From Lepiota brunneoincarnata (Eukaryota; Basidiomycota; Agaricomycetes; Agaricales; Agaricaceae), in NCBI GenBank assembly GCA_023014365.1, contig JAEBUN010000047.1, positions 124,001 through 188,000 on the forward strand: a DNA stretch of 64,000 bases, written 5' to 3'. A program made the position numbers and the translations under genes. Below, in pieces: positions 32,656-44,949 of this stretch; positions within the stretch are counted from its first letter, which is position 1; every line of letters begins with the position of its first letter. The notes below the pieces were generated by a model. It was not told where the DNA came from. It worked only from the letters and a program-made list of their open reading frames with translations, and made no database searches.

Positions 32656-33500
32656 TCATCATTGATGTCCGATCCAGGCCATCTGTCACCCACACTGGCC
32701 TTCATGATACCAGTGTGTTGGATTATCCAAACACTGTTCTCAAGATGTACATGCAGGGCTTTGTGTATTGGATTATCCAAGCACATTGTTCTACCCACTG
32801 CGATGTAGGAAGATGGAGTCCAAGGGGGTTGTAGTGAAGGATCCACATGAGGCCTTGGGGGTTGTTACAGTCATGGAGGTATGTACTTGCTCTCTGATTT
32901 GTGACACTATATCCTTATTTCTTAGGAACCAGGTTGTTGAGGTCTTGTGGACACAGATATACTGGTGAGTGTATTGTAGTAGTATACAGAAGCAGAATAA
33001 ACTACTACTACAGATCCTGTACTGAACACCAGAAGCGCCTGGATTTTGCAGTGATCAGTGCAGTGGCATGCAGCTCCTGAAGGTCTCCTATTTGTTTCCA
33101 GCCCTTAATGGTTACTGTGAAGAATGTGAAAAACTCCAGCTTAAAACAGCTGAAAATAGTTTGTACAAAGAGGACCAGAAGCACAATCAGGACCACTTGA
33201 GAAGTTCCTGGTCCTGACGTCGATACTTGCACTATGTTCTGGACCTTTTCCCAGTTACTAGGTGCCTAGGGTGTGTTATCCCATGATATTATTTCAGAGG
33301 GTTTGACACATACTGACCCCTGTATTGATCAACCAGACCTTTATTTGTGCTGTTCCCATGCCTTTCTTCCCTTCATCTCCAGATGTTCCAGTTGCAACAA
33401 GGTACCTATTTCCATACCAATGTGCCTTAAGTACATGTTAATAGCAGACCAATGTAGTTCAAGGGGAACCTGTACTTACCGCCACAACCTGCACCATCTT
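32656..33500. other. Upstream region with paired palindromes; otherwise no gene
   Basis: 32690-32900 is homologous to 43480-43690 (upstream of tnp2). It contains two palindromes with core TTGGATTATCCAA at about 32715-32734 and 32763-32783. No gene was recognised in 32900-33500. Confidence 0.55.
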
Positions 33501-33527
33501 TTGACTCTTGTTCTTGCATTGCTTGGT

Positions 33528-34650
33528 TCATAGTAGCCCAGTCCTGATGTTCAGCCAATGTGGAAGGTCATGGGGCTTGAACTCCTTGCCACTACTCAGA
33601 ACCTGGGCACATCTGCTGTCACTTCCAATGACAATAGCTTGGTTATCTAGTGCAAAAGACACCAGAAAAGGTACCCCTTCTTCAACATTTTGATGGAAGG
33701 ATTTAATCAGAACTTGAACAGGCATCTGTGCAGGTGGTAGCACATACAAGCTTACTTCTTTCTCCAAAGTTGAGACAACCAATGTCTCCCCATTAGGAGC
33801 CACAGCCATGTGACTGCGAATATGAAAAATTAGTTATGTCCTCATGTGGTAACTTGTCCTTACATTCGCAACCCAACCCTTGTTGACCATCTTTGGGCCC
33901 AGGGATTTACTCTGAAAGATCGACTATACCATATATGCTTTGAGCAGCTCAGCAACCTGGGTATTGGGTATCTTACACTACATGTGACTCAAGGAAACAC
34001 ACCAGCAACTTGTCGCCATTGTTCAAAAACCCAAGTCCCTGCGGTATGTAATTCTCTTCAAATTGCTCATTTGCGATCTTGACAAATGTATCTAACCTAA
34101 TGTTAATGGGTCATTTCAGTGGTGTAAAGATATATCTGACCTTGGTCATGTATCTCATATACCTTGATTCCGCCCTGCAAAACTGTTGCAATGTGCTGAT
34201 GATGAGGGTCAAATGCAAGCTCCTCAATTTGATCACCGAAGGTTTCTTGGCTGCCACAAATTTTATACTTCTGGTTGAACATCAGAACCCTTTCACCTGT
34301 CAACCTCTTTCACTTACCTGCAAAGGTGAGGCTTCCCTTTGGCACAAAAATAATGCCCCATCTGCGCACCCAAATACAAAAGTCGCTGATACATCTTGTG
34401 AGCTCAAAGGTGTCCATATTGCAGAGCAGATTCCGCCATGCAAAGGGACATTGATCTTTTGGCAGCCTTCCCTCTTGAGGTCCCATATGGCAAGTATTGC
34501 GTCATCCCCTGTGACATGAGCTGACTTGTGACATATTATTAGGAGCCACCTACCCCCACTCAAGAGCTTTGAACAATTGGGACTGAACTTGAGTGTATTA
34601 ATGGCATGTGTGTGACAGTTTAGGCTATGGGTCAACTGCAAATGGTCACT
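33528..34650 (-). pseudogene. WD40-repeat protein gene, copy 1
   Basis: Minus-strand exons show WD40 blades: HTHAINTLKFSPNCSKLLSGG followed by GDDAILAIWDLK (34641-34300), DQIEELAFDPHHQHIATV with GIKVYEIHD (34303-34103), and MAVAPNGETLVVSTLEKEVS with DNQAIVIGSDSRCAQVLSSG (33809-33528). WD40 propellers are protein-binding scaffolds. Introns of roughly 50-60 nt separate the pieces. At least one long gap and stops suggest decay. Copy 2 lies inverted at 38087-39420. Confidence 0.7.
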
Positions 34651-35700
34651 TTTGGTTAATGGATGTTATGGGATTAGGGATGTTTGACTCATGGTAGACT
34701 TCAGCTGCATTCTGTTGGTGATTGAGGTTTGAGTGGTAGAGCAAAATCAGCTAGTTTTGGGCACACTCTCTGCGGTCAACCCCCTTATAACCTGCTCCCC
34801 GTTGTCCATGCCAACCAAATGCTATTGTACAGTGAGCGACTTTTTGTTACATTGTTTCTTTTCTATATTCATTCCCTCCCTGTTAAGGTAGAGTTCAAGT
34901 GCAAATGGGGCCATCACATGTTTTGTGACCATCTGTGACACCACCAAGTGTTGGCACATTGATGCTAGTAAGATGTTTTGTTCTCAATCAGGCTCTGAGG
35001 GAATATTTGAAAAGACAATTGCCATCAACCCAATTAGTTTTAACTACGCCTTAAAATGTGGAGATTGTGAATTTATGTTTTCTTTCAAATTGTCACATTT
35101 GTATCATGTGATACTCTCTTCTGCGATACTTTGTCTTATAGCTATTCATTGTCCAGTTACAGGACAATTGTTATTGATCATACTCTCCTTTGTCTCCCCA
35201 CAATAGTGCAATGACCTTTAAAAAGCTGTCATGAACATTTGACCACCGCACCCACAATGCAACCAAACCTTAGTACCATTAATTGTGGGTCCATTCACTT
35301 GTTGGAAGTAACCTCCAATAGCTTGGTTTGCAGGTGTCTGCTCACAACCAGCAAGTCAATCAAAATATCCCAGCTCTATCGGTAGGTGGATTGACTGTCC
35401 ACGACTGCCATCTGGTAACACTCTCATAGTCAAATCAGACTCTAGCAATGACATCTGCCATTGCTTGCCAGGTGTCAGAGAGCCTTTCCCAGCGAATCGA
35501 CAAGCAGGTATGGCAGCAAGTTGAACATCAACTCCAGTGGCCCCCTCCAGAACCTCCTACTGTACACCACACTGGGAAACCATGATATGGGTGGAAACCC
35601 TCCAACAGTCCTAATCAAGATATCCCAATGGATGGATCTGATGGGCAAGCTGTAAGGGAGGAAACTCGCCTACGTGCAGAATCCGTCCCTGCATCATTCT
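34651..35700. other. No gene recognised
   Basis: AT-rich sequence without convincing coding frames. A stretch near 35460-35660 (KISQWMDLMGKL) may be a leftover exon of a cargo gene. Confidence 0.45.
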
Positions 35701-35709
35701 TTTCATTTA

Positions 35710-37050
35710 GGTATTTAAGTAGCACATTTGTACTTAGATACCTTAGCTCCCAACGACGAGGATGTCTCCGCTGCCATAAGACCTCCGATAGGCTACAGTG
35801 TAACCAGGCTGAAGTTTCTTTCCCTCAGTTTCGCTCTCTCTCTGTCTCTCTTTCTCTCGCTCTCTCAAGTTTCCCTACGATCCCTCACTCAACTGGAGTT
35901 GTACTTGTACCCAGTTTCACGAGGTCGGGAAGACGAGCCCGTGGTCGTTTTGCCAACCACACCTCGCCCTTACAATTGTCTTGGAGGATGATTCTCTTTC
36001 CTACAAAGCTTCCATCGAGGAAGGGTCAAAACAGACCCCAGTGGACTAACAGCTCAATGTGAGTAATTATTACTACCTCCTGGTTGCCTTAACTAATAAG
36101 CTTTATTCAAAACATGATCACAGGTTACATCAAGGAGAAAAAATTATGGTGTTTCCCTTGTGATACCATCCCACCCCCTCCATCTAGCACGGATCTCAGG
36201 AACTATCAGGATAGACAAGCAGGTTGTCCCAGCCCCACAGTTGATAACCCACAATTTGATTGGAATACTGTGTTATTGAATGGCTCCAAGTCTTGGTGGA
36301 ACAATGATTTGCTTACACTACCCACCTGGGAGCTCTAGACTCACATTCGGACTACCATATGAAATCTCTCAGCAGAAGGACAAGAACTTGGCACCTCACC
36401 CAGGACACTCAGATGCAGCAGCAAACCCAGAGAGCCGATATCCACCCCACACGATCTTCTTGACATCAACCAAGCAAAGATCATGCTTTCGGCACTGAAG
36501 CAAGCCCTCAAACAGCATCTGCAACGCACAAGGACTACCTACCTTGATGGTCAGCCTCCGCCTCCAGGCTCTTCGGAGAGTCCAAGTCAAAAGGCAATGA
36601 AGGTGCAAGCCAAGCATGATCAAGCCAAAAAGTGCAATTGGATCCTTGGATGCAGGAAAGGGGTATGTATAGATTTGGTTCTTGCTACGTGTTATACATG
36701 GCTTAACTTTTTGCAAGCTGTATCATCAGAGGAAGAACATTGCTATGAATTGCAGAAAAGATAATCCCAAATTTTGGGATCATGTTGACTCACTCCTTAC
36801 AGAATTAGGGGATGGGGAGATGAGTGGTGATGAAACTGAGGTTAAGGCATATGGTACCCAGCACAAGGAAGTGCGGCGCATCAGGGCAAGTTGGTGGAAC
36901 CCTGCCATTACCAAAATTCTTGACTTTGTTGATAGCACTGGGGATGGTCAACTTGCTGAGAACTATTATGATGACCTCTGGTGGAAGAGTACACTGCCCA
37001 GAGGGCACTCCCCAAGCTGGTGTGTAACATTTTCTTCCTTTAGCTGAATT
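35710..37050 (+). pseudogene. Cargo gene of unrecognised fungal family, plus strand
   Basis: 35710-35990 is homologous to 27210-27460 and includes a CT-rich tract (35835-35870). Coding pieces follow: DNPQFDWNTVLLNGSKSWWN (about 36240-36335), a basic stretch with KQALKQHLQRTRTTYLDGQP (36483-36660), and, after an intron, LGDGEMSGDETEVKAYGTQ with VRRIRASWWNPAITKILDFVD (36720-37050). The GDGEMSGDE...WWN pattern resembles hypothetical proteins found many times in Agaricomycete genomes next to DNA transposons. Several TGA/TAG stops are present. Function unknown. Confidence 0.5.
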
Positions 37051-38086
37051 TCTCACACCATAAAACAGCCACAGTTCAATCCATAGCACATGGCATTGTA
37101 GTCCCTCACTGTGTAGACTTTGTAATAATTTGATTTTAGCATCTTCTGTGACCTCTAATTTATCTATTACATTGGCAATTCCGAAGCAAACCATGTATAA
37201 AGTCAATTGTCACCCAATTGTTGTGGTATTTATTTAGGATCAGATACTGGTTATTTACCTATAGACATAGTTAGATTGTATGATGCAGTCATTGAGCTAC
37301 ATACCTCTTCACAAACCATCTTGATCTTTTCTGAATTTTGTTTTATAAAAGGTTCATTAGGTTCTAGATGAGTGTTTATTGCTCTACAAACACACCCCTG
37401 CCAGGGATCAGGACATTTCAAACATGAAGCAAGATGTCTACCTGAACAGCCTTGTATGTCACTTCATCCCAAGCAAGTACTTCTCTCAATGAATATCCTC
37501 TCCTGCTAAGATGCCCCAGCTCCCCCCTTGGCTTCATCACAACCTCACTTGTGATCCTCACAGGGCCTCCATTATCACTCCCTGTTCCAACTATTGGGTA
37601 GGTGGTCCTCAAGGATGCATGGGTTCTAGGGAATGCTGGTTCTGGGAATACGGTTTGTAGTATTCTAAAACTTCTGGCTATGGTACATATGTATCACTAG
37701 CACCGACTTGCACTTGTATGTGTTGACTACAATGTATCCAGGTATCCCATAACGACCTTATTGTTATCTGGCACCTTGTTCTCGCTTGTGACAACCAAGT
37801 GGGTGTCACAATAGTGACATACTGATAATAGTGACCATACCGAGCAGGTGTTACAATAGTGACAAAGACATTCTGAGTGGGAAGGAATGCAACAATAGAC
37901 CAGTCAGGTATAAGTAACAGCCTTTAGATTTCGCACTTCTCATCCACCAACCACCACTTCAATGGTTTCTCAAATACCACAGGTACAATATTCTGTTCTA
38001 GGATGGTCTTCTACAAGTCTAACAAATAGTGTTACTAGTTCTTTCTCAAAGATGTATTCTCTAGCCCTGAGACACATCACCACAAT
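37051..38086. other. No gene seen; short ACAATAGTGAC repeats
   Basis: Three imperfect copies of ACAATAGTGAC lie between 37808 and 37865. No coding frame could be tied to a family. Confidence 0.45.
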
Positions 38087-39420
38087 ATGCCAATCAACAT
38101 GCTCAAGTTCAGCAGTCTTGGGTCTCAGCTGCTGAGTGGAGGTAGCTCATTACATGATCAATTTGATATACAATCTGATATTTCAACAGGTGATGATTGC
38201 AAAGTGATAATCTGGGATATCTGGGCAATCCCCTCCATCCCTGAGTGTTTATTCATGTTCTGGACCATGGTGCCATTTGCAGCACAATATGGGCCCCGCT
38301 GGCAACAGACAGCTCACTCCTATACTTTATTTTTGGCTGTGCTGATGGTTCCATTCACATATACTGGAAAATCACCAAAAAGGAATACGCATTCATTCAG
38401 AAACATATAGCACACGAAGATGCAGTTTAGGACCCCGCATTTGACCCTGTTAACTTTCATGTGGCAACCGTAGGTGGTGGCCAGTTTATAGTCTGGAATA
38501 TCAACCCTCAAGGTAATGTTCACTACTTGCTGCCCTACCTTTTCCTGACTTAAAATTCCCTTAGGTCGACTATCTCAGCTGGGTGGTACACCACCTTGAT
38601 GTTCCATTGCCTGTTCCATCAAGTTCCTGGATTCAGGTAACAAAGTACTTGTGGCATTCTTGCAATCATGTGAATTGTGCATAGCTCCGTAATTCCCCGT
38701 ATTAGTCTGACCATCTATAATCAGACTTATCTATCAGCTCAATCCATGGAGGCTATCTGAACATTACCTCCTTGGTACAAGAATGTAAGCGTCTACTTTG
38801 TAATACTGCAGAGCTTAGTACCCATATAGTATTGATGCCTTCAAGTGGATGTGCCATTCTGTGTGCTGATAAACGGATGCTCTTGGTTTCAAACCTAGCT
38901 ACTGGAATTGATGTCTACAACCTACCACCAGTGAAACCAGTCAGGGTCCTTCAGCACATCGTGCAGAGAAATGTGCCACTACTCTTAGCACCAGTAATTG
39001 GAGGCACTGTGATTGCTGTTGGGAGCGATGATAGCTGTGTCCGTCTATTTGACCAGCAGAATGGTTCACTTATCACATCTCTCTATCATGGACCTAGTAA
39101 GTCAGCCATGAATTTCATATCATTACTGCTCAATTTTTGCTCTAATTGGAACCCTTGTTCAGGTTGTTGATGTGAGTGCCCAACCGTGCCTTACATTACA
39201 TTGTAAGGCTTAAAATACTCCACACAGGCACATGCAAGTGAAGATGAATACCTCATTGCCTCTGCTACCAGTGATGCAAACAAGTCAATTTTTGAGATTA
39301 AACTCTGGAGCACGAAGGTTCTGAGCTATCCAAAACTCAGTCAAACAAATCATTAACATTTCGCTCTAGGAATCCAGAACCAGTGCTGATGACTCACCCC
39401 ATTTTTTTCAAACTGCTGAA
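38087..39420 (+). pseudogene. WD40-repeat protein gene, copy 2 (inverted relative to copy 1)
   Basis: Pieces correspond to copy 1 blade by blade: INMLKFSSLGSQLLSGG and GDDCKVIIWDI (38087-38230), FIFGCADGSIHIYWKITKK (about 38320-38400), DPAFDPVNFHVATVGGGQF with VWNINPQG (38430-38515), then VLMPSSGCAILCADKRMLLV with VGSDDSCVRLFDQQNGSL (38772-39120), and a last KSIFEIKLWSTK near 39275. A TAG after HEDAV and unspliced-looking gaps show decay. Confidence 0.7.
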
Positions 39421-40069
39421 TTATTGTGGTCATGGCGAGTACTTCTATGCTTCTTCATTGCCATGATTACCCAGTATATCACCCTGAGGGTTATTGGATG
39501 ATGCCTTTCTGTTGCTTCATTTTCTACTGTGTCCTCAGCAGGTATGAGAACAAGGTTGGGGAATTGCAAACCCCCCTCCTTGCCCCCTCCCATGCTACCC
39601 TCATCATCACATTCAACAATCCCCATAGCTTTTCCCCACAAGACAAAATCTTGGTAGAGTAAGTACAGCTTCCTTTCCCTGATTGCATTTAAGGTTGTAG
39701 GTTTGTGACTGTCTATATTGTGATATATATACACATAGGTATCATCCTAGGTTATGACTTGTGGTAGTGCTTGAATAATGTCCAATGCCCATATACTTTT
39801 TTCCTCTCTCCCAACATTGCGACCAGGAACATAGAGCAAAGGGGTAGTTAGTAGGAAGGCACCTGAACATCAAGCAGGGTTCAAAACAATGTGGGGTTAG
39901 GGTTGAGGCTGATACATGAGATAAAGCTGTATTCACTTAATTACTCATAGTGTTGCAGGCTACAGGGTATGCTAGCTCATCGCATGATTCAGGAAAACCT
40001 CTTTTGGAGCCTGTAACTATTCATTGTTCTGCATGCATACTCACTCCAGGTGGCACTACCATAGCACAG
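39421..40069. other. No gene recognised
   Basis: A proline-rich piece LLAPSHATLIITFNNPHSFS (39560-39660) may be the end of the WD40 copy; the remainder up to the right arm shows nothing. Confidence 0.4.
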
Positions 40070-41056
40070 ACATCCTTGTCACTAGGAGCTCAGGTATCTA
40101 AGGACAGGTACCTAATGAAAGTGTGCTAAGGGTGGGATTCCACATGCAGCAGAATTCTACTCCTTACAGTAAATCATTCTGAGGGTCTATCCAGGCTTGC
40201 GTTAGCACAGGCAGTGCCTGAGAGAAGCACAGTAGTCCAGTAAGCTCAGCTGAGAACAAAGAGGAGCTTACCACTGGAGTTCTTTTGTCGCTTACTGAGG
40301 TCAAGTTTAGTCAGTTCTTTAGTCACCCAGCTGTTTTCAAAGTGGACAAGTATTGGATATTCAATGGCCATCTAGCAAAAGAGTTGAGCTCAATAAACCA
40401 GAGATAAGGACACTGCTAGAGATACCCAAGAGCATAAGTCATCAATGTTTGCACTGTTCTGCTTGCCAAATGGGATGTTCAGGTTCAGCATAGTGGATAT
40501 CAACATTTGTATAGTTCCCTAGGGTGGTCAGTATATTTGAGGTGGTGGGCCAAGGAACATTCTCACCATAATTTCTTGATGCTGTTCTTTAGCAATGCAT
40601 GCCTTATGGAAGAGAGCTGGTATGGACTTGGGGGCTGTTTGGGGTTTTGGAATGGTTTCTGCAGGTGCTTCTGGGCTGGAAATTGCTGTTGAGAGGTATT
40701 TATGCTGCAAAGTAGTTGGTGGTGGGGTGAGCATACGCTCCAGGGGAAATTGACATCAAAGAGTTGAAGGGGGAAAGCAGCGTTGGGTGCAGTACATAGT
40801 CCAGATTGGTGCCATGGTAGAAGTCAGAATGGGCCCACTATGTCATTTATATTATAGGAGTCTTTATTCTAGCTGATTGCTATCCACTGCGCACAAATCA
40901 CAAGCACAAAAACAAGTAATTGACTGATGAGTTCTCATTAGAATTCTGAGAAAGCCAAACAGTTACTGAGTCCCACGATCTGTGAAGTGAGGAAGGTTTG
41001 TCTTTGAGAACATAATTTGGAGTTGTCACAATTGATGCCCACATCAGATACAACCA

Positions 41057-42529
41057 ATGTTACCCGATGAACTCCTTTTGAAGATATTTGGTGAAGTTGA
41101 CAATCAAGAGTTGATCTCCCTAGTGCACGTGGATGATATCTTCATTGGTTGCACTATGGACATCTACTGCTTGAGGCTTGAGGAAAAGGGGATGCTTGAG
41201 GATTGCTTCAGTTCTACCAGAATCAGGTTGGTAGGAACACTGGTCACCAGAGAAGATATCACTTTCCTCTCCTCAATCCTCTGCCCCTACCTCGAGGATG
41301 TCAGCCTTGATTGCGACTTGTTCAATCTGCTTGCATTTAATCAGAGTGTTTGTCAGATGATCCAAAATGCGGCTAAGATCTCTGACTTATGAATTCATCT
41401 CTACTGCAAGGAGATAGGACTTCTTCATGAACCACATACAATCCCTGTTTTGAAGGACCTCTTGCAAGCTGCTGGAACCAAGAAATGGCTCTTCAGCTTT
41501 GGGTTGGTACTCCACAACAATACTGTACTTACCAGGATAGCACCTTTGCTTGAGGGGCCACCTGGGTCCCACACATATATCCCACTGGTCCGAGCCTCAA
41601 AGGTTGAGATCAGTACAGTATTCTGGTATACAGGGTCCAGGCCGCTATCAAGCATTCTCTAACCGCTGTTGGTGAATCCATTTGTCTCCATACTATGGGT
41701 TTACCATCACCATGGGTACAAAGCTAAATGGTACTAAGTTAGCCTTGAGAATGTTCATACAATGCATGTGCTCAGTGATGATCACATTACGATACCCCCT
41801 AGCCTCTACAGATGCCACCCTCAGTTGACCAAGATTGCGACATCATACCCATTCACAACAGTACACCCACCCATCCACCCCAGCTGGGGCTCCCACAATA
41901 CATTGGTACACACCAAGCCAAATGTTATCCCACCATCCATCTGAATTCTCCAAACATTACTGAATTTTACCTGGGTATCAGACAACAACTCAAACCTTGA
42001 AAGTTTATGTGTCAGAGCCATGGAACCATGGTTGATGACCCTAGCATCCGACCCATCTCTGGTATGCCAGAAAGTTAGAGGTATGGCCTGTGCATTTAGA
42101 AATATCTGTGCACACCATATTGAGGGCACAAAGCTGGAGTTTGAGTTCCCCAACAACATCTCAAGGCACTATGAGGCTATGAGTGGTTCTGCCTGCTCAT
42201 GTTCTCTGCTTGTGGAGGGTTTGACCTTGAGGACGGAAGCGGTGACTTTCTGTGTGGATTCACTGATGCTGAATCTCTATGTGAGTACTTTGTTCAACTT
42301 CCACATATCCATGCACTTACCAGACTTAAAGAGCTACTTTTTTGAGTTATTGAAAGGTTTTCTGGCTGTTCGTGAGCTTAGCATCCAGACTTGGTTGTGT
42401 AAAACATCAATGGATCAAGATAGGGAATTTGCCATTAAATTACAGGAACAACTTACAGCATTAACTACAATAGAGACCCCCCATGGCATTTGGAACATAA
42501 ACAATTCATCCCTGATGCTTTCATCATAG
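41057..42529 (+). pseudogene. F-box-like cargo gene, copy in right arm
   Basis: One frame of 491 codons with about four stops. It starts MLPDELLLKIFGEVDNQELI, the typical beginning of an F-box (LPxELLxxIF), the domain that binds Skp1 in SCF ubiquitin ligases. The rest is helical and leucine-rich (ILCPYLEDVSLDCDLFNLLA; KSYFFELLKGFLAVRELSIQ), as in fungal F-box proteins with leucine-rich repeats. The stop after KISDL (about 41390) is TGA followed by a sensible continuation. It is cargo of the giant element or a captured host gene. The F-box reading rests on about 25 residues. Confidence 0.6.
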
Positions 42530-42656
42530 CACACAAGCTTCCCTTAATCCAGCTGAACTTCCCTGTCTCTTAGATAGTGTTGTCCTGATATAATGTATGT
42601 GACAATGTTGATGGTACCCTATTGTACAAAGTGACAGAATGTGTCCTCATAAAGTG

Positions 42657-43320
42657 ATCAATGATTGACTGTGGAGTTAAGCCACTACAAAGGGAATCTG
42701 TACCTGGAGCTTCCAGTACACAATGAGCAGGTGAATGAGTGGGCAGTTAAGTGAGTGGAGTAGTTAGATGACTTACAAATGGTGTTGCCATGGTTGTCAT
42801 ATGCGCTAATGGCAACTGATATTAGGCCTTTACTGGAAAAAGAAATGATAGCAATCACCCACTTGGGAGAGGAAGGGGCTCTAAGGGAGCAGGCAGGCAT
42901 GGTTTGTGACTTTCGCTTTATAGGTGTCACCTTTGAGGATGAATGGTCATATATCTGAGGTCCAAAGATTCATCCTACACGTCAGAGATAGTGATTCTTA
43001 CATCAATAACCAAACCACACCTCCAGCATTAACTACTAGCCCATTGAAGGACAGGCTCTTTGAGGTCTGAGGATTTGTTCATGCAGTGGAGCAGAGTCAG
43101 CATTCTTAGGCCACATCCTGGTGTTTTCATAGCATCATATAACTCTGCTGGCATGTCAATTCTCGTGAATTCTGGTGCATTTGCTGCATGCACATAGCTT
43201 GTTTCCCTATTGATGGGGCAGACTGGCCCCCAAAATGTCGACGATTGACTGTGCGGTTAAACCAGTGACAGTTTATCAGGGAATATGTGTGACTGGATAT
43301 TCCAGCTCACAGTGGATGGG
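42657..43320 (+). repeat. Two copies of a ~75-bp module upstream of tnp2 (third copy at 32430-32505)
   Basis: Each module starts GATTGACTGTG, then GTTAA and CCA about 5-10 nt on, and ends in a palindrome of the type CTGGATNNTCCAG or CTGGAGCTTCCAG. Copies: 42660-42725, 43243-43313 and 32432-32503 (same orientation); inverted copies occupy the left arm at 24605-24670 and 24016-24085. Confidence 0.6.
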
Positions 43321-43501
43321 GATCAAGTGAGGTAAGTCTGAGTGGGTTGTATTGTTGTGATTGGGGTGTGTATTGTCATGTTTATCACTGCACACCACTC
43401 TGTCCTAAACAGATTTCCTGGCATGTGAGTGCCAAAGCACAGCAAGTGCCCACTCTGCATCTTGCCTTCTCATCCCATTGTAGCACTCCAAATGAACAAC
43501 A

Positions 43502-43572
43502 GTGTCTTGGATTATCCAAACACTGCCGTTCCACATATGAGGAAGATTCTGTGTATTGGACTATCCAAACAC
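43502..43572 (+). repeat. Paired palindromes with core TTGGATWRTCCAA
   Basis: Two ~22-bp palindromes (43502-43523 and 43551-43572), 49 bp apart, both of the form GTG-N2-TTGGATNNTCCAA-N-CAC. The same pair, similarly spaced, is at 32715/32763, and inverted at 23755/23804. Single members occur at 32483 and 43286. They are candidates for transposase-binding or promoter sites. Confidence 0.6.
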
Positions 43573-43883
43573 ATTGTCTTATTCATGACGACTGGGAAGG
43601 TGTGCTTAAGGGAGCCGTTTTCTTCTGGGATAGCCAGCGGCAGGTGTGGATGAAAAGAAAGTATCTGTATGTGTGTTGTTGTTGGGTACACAAATGAACT
43701 GCTGACTACACCCCCTACAGCAAATGTAAGATAGTCCTGTCCTCCTGCTGAACATTGTTATGGCAGCTTCAGCTTTTTTATATATGGGTCTTTCCATTCC
43801 TCCCTTGTTCTATGGTAATGCATACAGTGGCGGTATTGGTCTTTATTAAAGCTCAGCTGTAACAATCATGGTTTCAAAGTACA

Positions 43884-44602
43884 ATGTCTCCAATCTGGAG
43901 GATAACCATGCCCAATTGTAGCATAGGGCTTGCATCCTCCTTTATGAAGGACTGTGGTAGTCAACCCTCTGTTTTGCAGCACCACCAGTCCTTCCCTGTC
44001 ATTGGTATTCTCTTCCTATTTGACCTATCGTGCCTTCATGGAGAGAGCCAACACATCAGCCCTCATCTTGTGTCATTGCAACCACTGCAATGGTAAAGCT
44101 ATTTCCCGATCATTGCATGTCCTGCACCAAGAAGCTCAGAAACTCCCGAGCCCTTTGGTGACAACAAATCCCTCCTATTCATCTCTGCCCAACCCTTGGG
44201 ACCCTTCTATGATGGATCCAACACATTTTTCGCAGTTGCTAGCACTTCATCAGTCGACCAACACAAGATTCAGCTCTCTCAAGCACAAACTAAAGCACTT
44301 CGACGGATGTCCACCATCAACAGTGTCACCACAACTTCACCTGAAGTCAGACCCATACTTGCACCTCCAAAGTGAGCAAGAACACTTGGAAGACCTGGAA
44401 CGTCGGCTCCAGCATTCTCCTCATCGTGGAAGACCTGACTGTGAGCTGGTGATCAAGGCCTGCTTGGAGATTATCCAAGAGGCATGATCATTAGTGGCAC
44501 CTCATCTGGAGAGTTTGAAGCAGTCAACCCAACACAAGCCGAACATGCATAACACCTATAACACCGGTAAGTCTTACGGTTCTTGGTGGCAGGATTTGGT
44601 TA
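43884..44602 (+). pseudogene. tnp2 (Plavaka-type) transposase, 5' part
   Basis: The N-terminal part of a CACTA-superfamily transposase. Seen: CHCNHCNGKAISRSLHVLH, the C-X-C-X2-C...H motif that opens these proteins, then a variable serine/proline-rich region (SLKHKLKHFDGCPPSTVSPQ) and a helical LEDLERRLQHSP segment, ending at a stop near 44487. The gene is cut at 44602 by the chromovirus and resumes after 52445. Confidence 0.75.
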
Positions 44603-44897
44603 TGTTATCAGACGGCTTATCAGAAGGATGGTTATATTTAGCTTACATTCCCATGTCACTATGAAACCATCAGTAGTGTACATCAGAAGGACTATTCTTA
44701 GTACATGCCTTGTTCTTTCTTATCTCTGACTTGTAATTACTCTGGTCCAGACTATTATAGTAGGAGTACAGCCACACTTAGAAGTATATAAGGATACAGT
44801 ACATCATCATGTATCCTTATCTTAGTGTTATACAGTTCTTGCCTCCTATAACTCTTTGCCTCTAAACTGGCTGGACTATAGTGCTCCATCATCTCCA
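44603..44897 (+). repeat. 5' LTR of chromovirus
   Basis: 295 bp, about 97% identical to the 3' copy by eye. The differences include a few not at CpG. Confidence 0.93.
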
Positions 44898-44949
44898 GCC
44901 TCCAAAGAAGTTCTCAGCCTGAGAAACTCCATCACCCCCTCCTTCTAAA

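Larger units (their letters stand above)
40070..44044 (+). repeat. Right arm of identical 3,975-bp inverted repeat
   Basis: Reverse complement of 23283-27257. The spacer between the arms is 12,812 bp. It holds the F-box-like gene and the 5' region of tnp2. Confidence 0.92.

Noticed and set aside
23283..44044. Inverted arms read as a mating-type, centromere or amplicon structure
   Set aside because: The arms hold transposon cargo and tnp2 5' sequence with shared stop codons; no mating-type or centromere feature is present.
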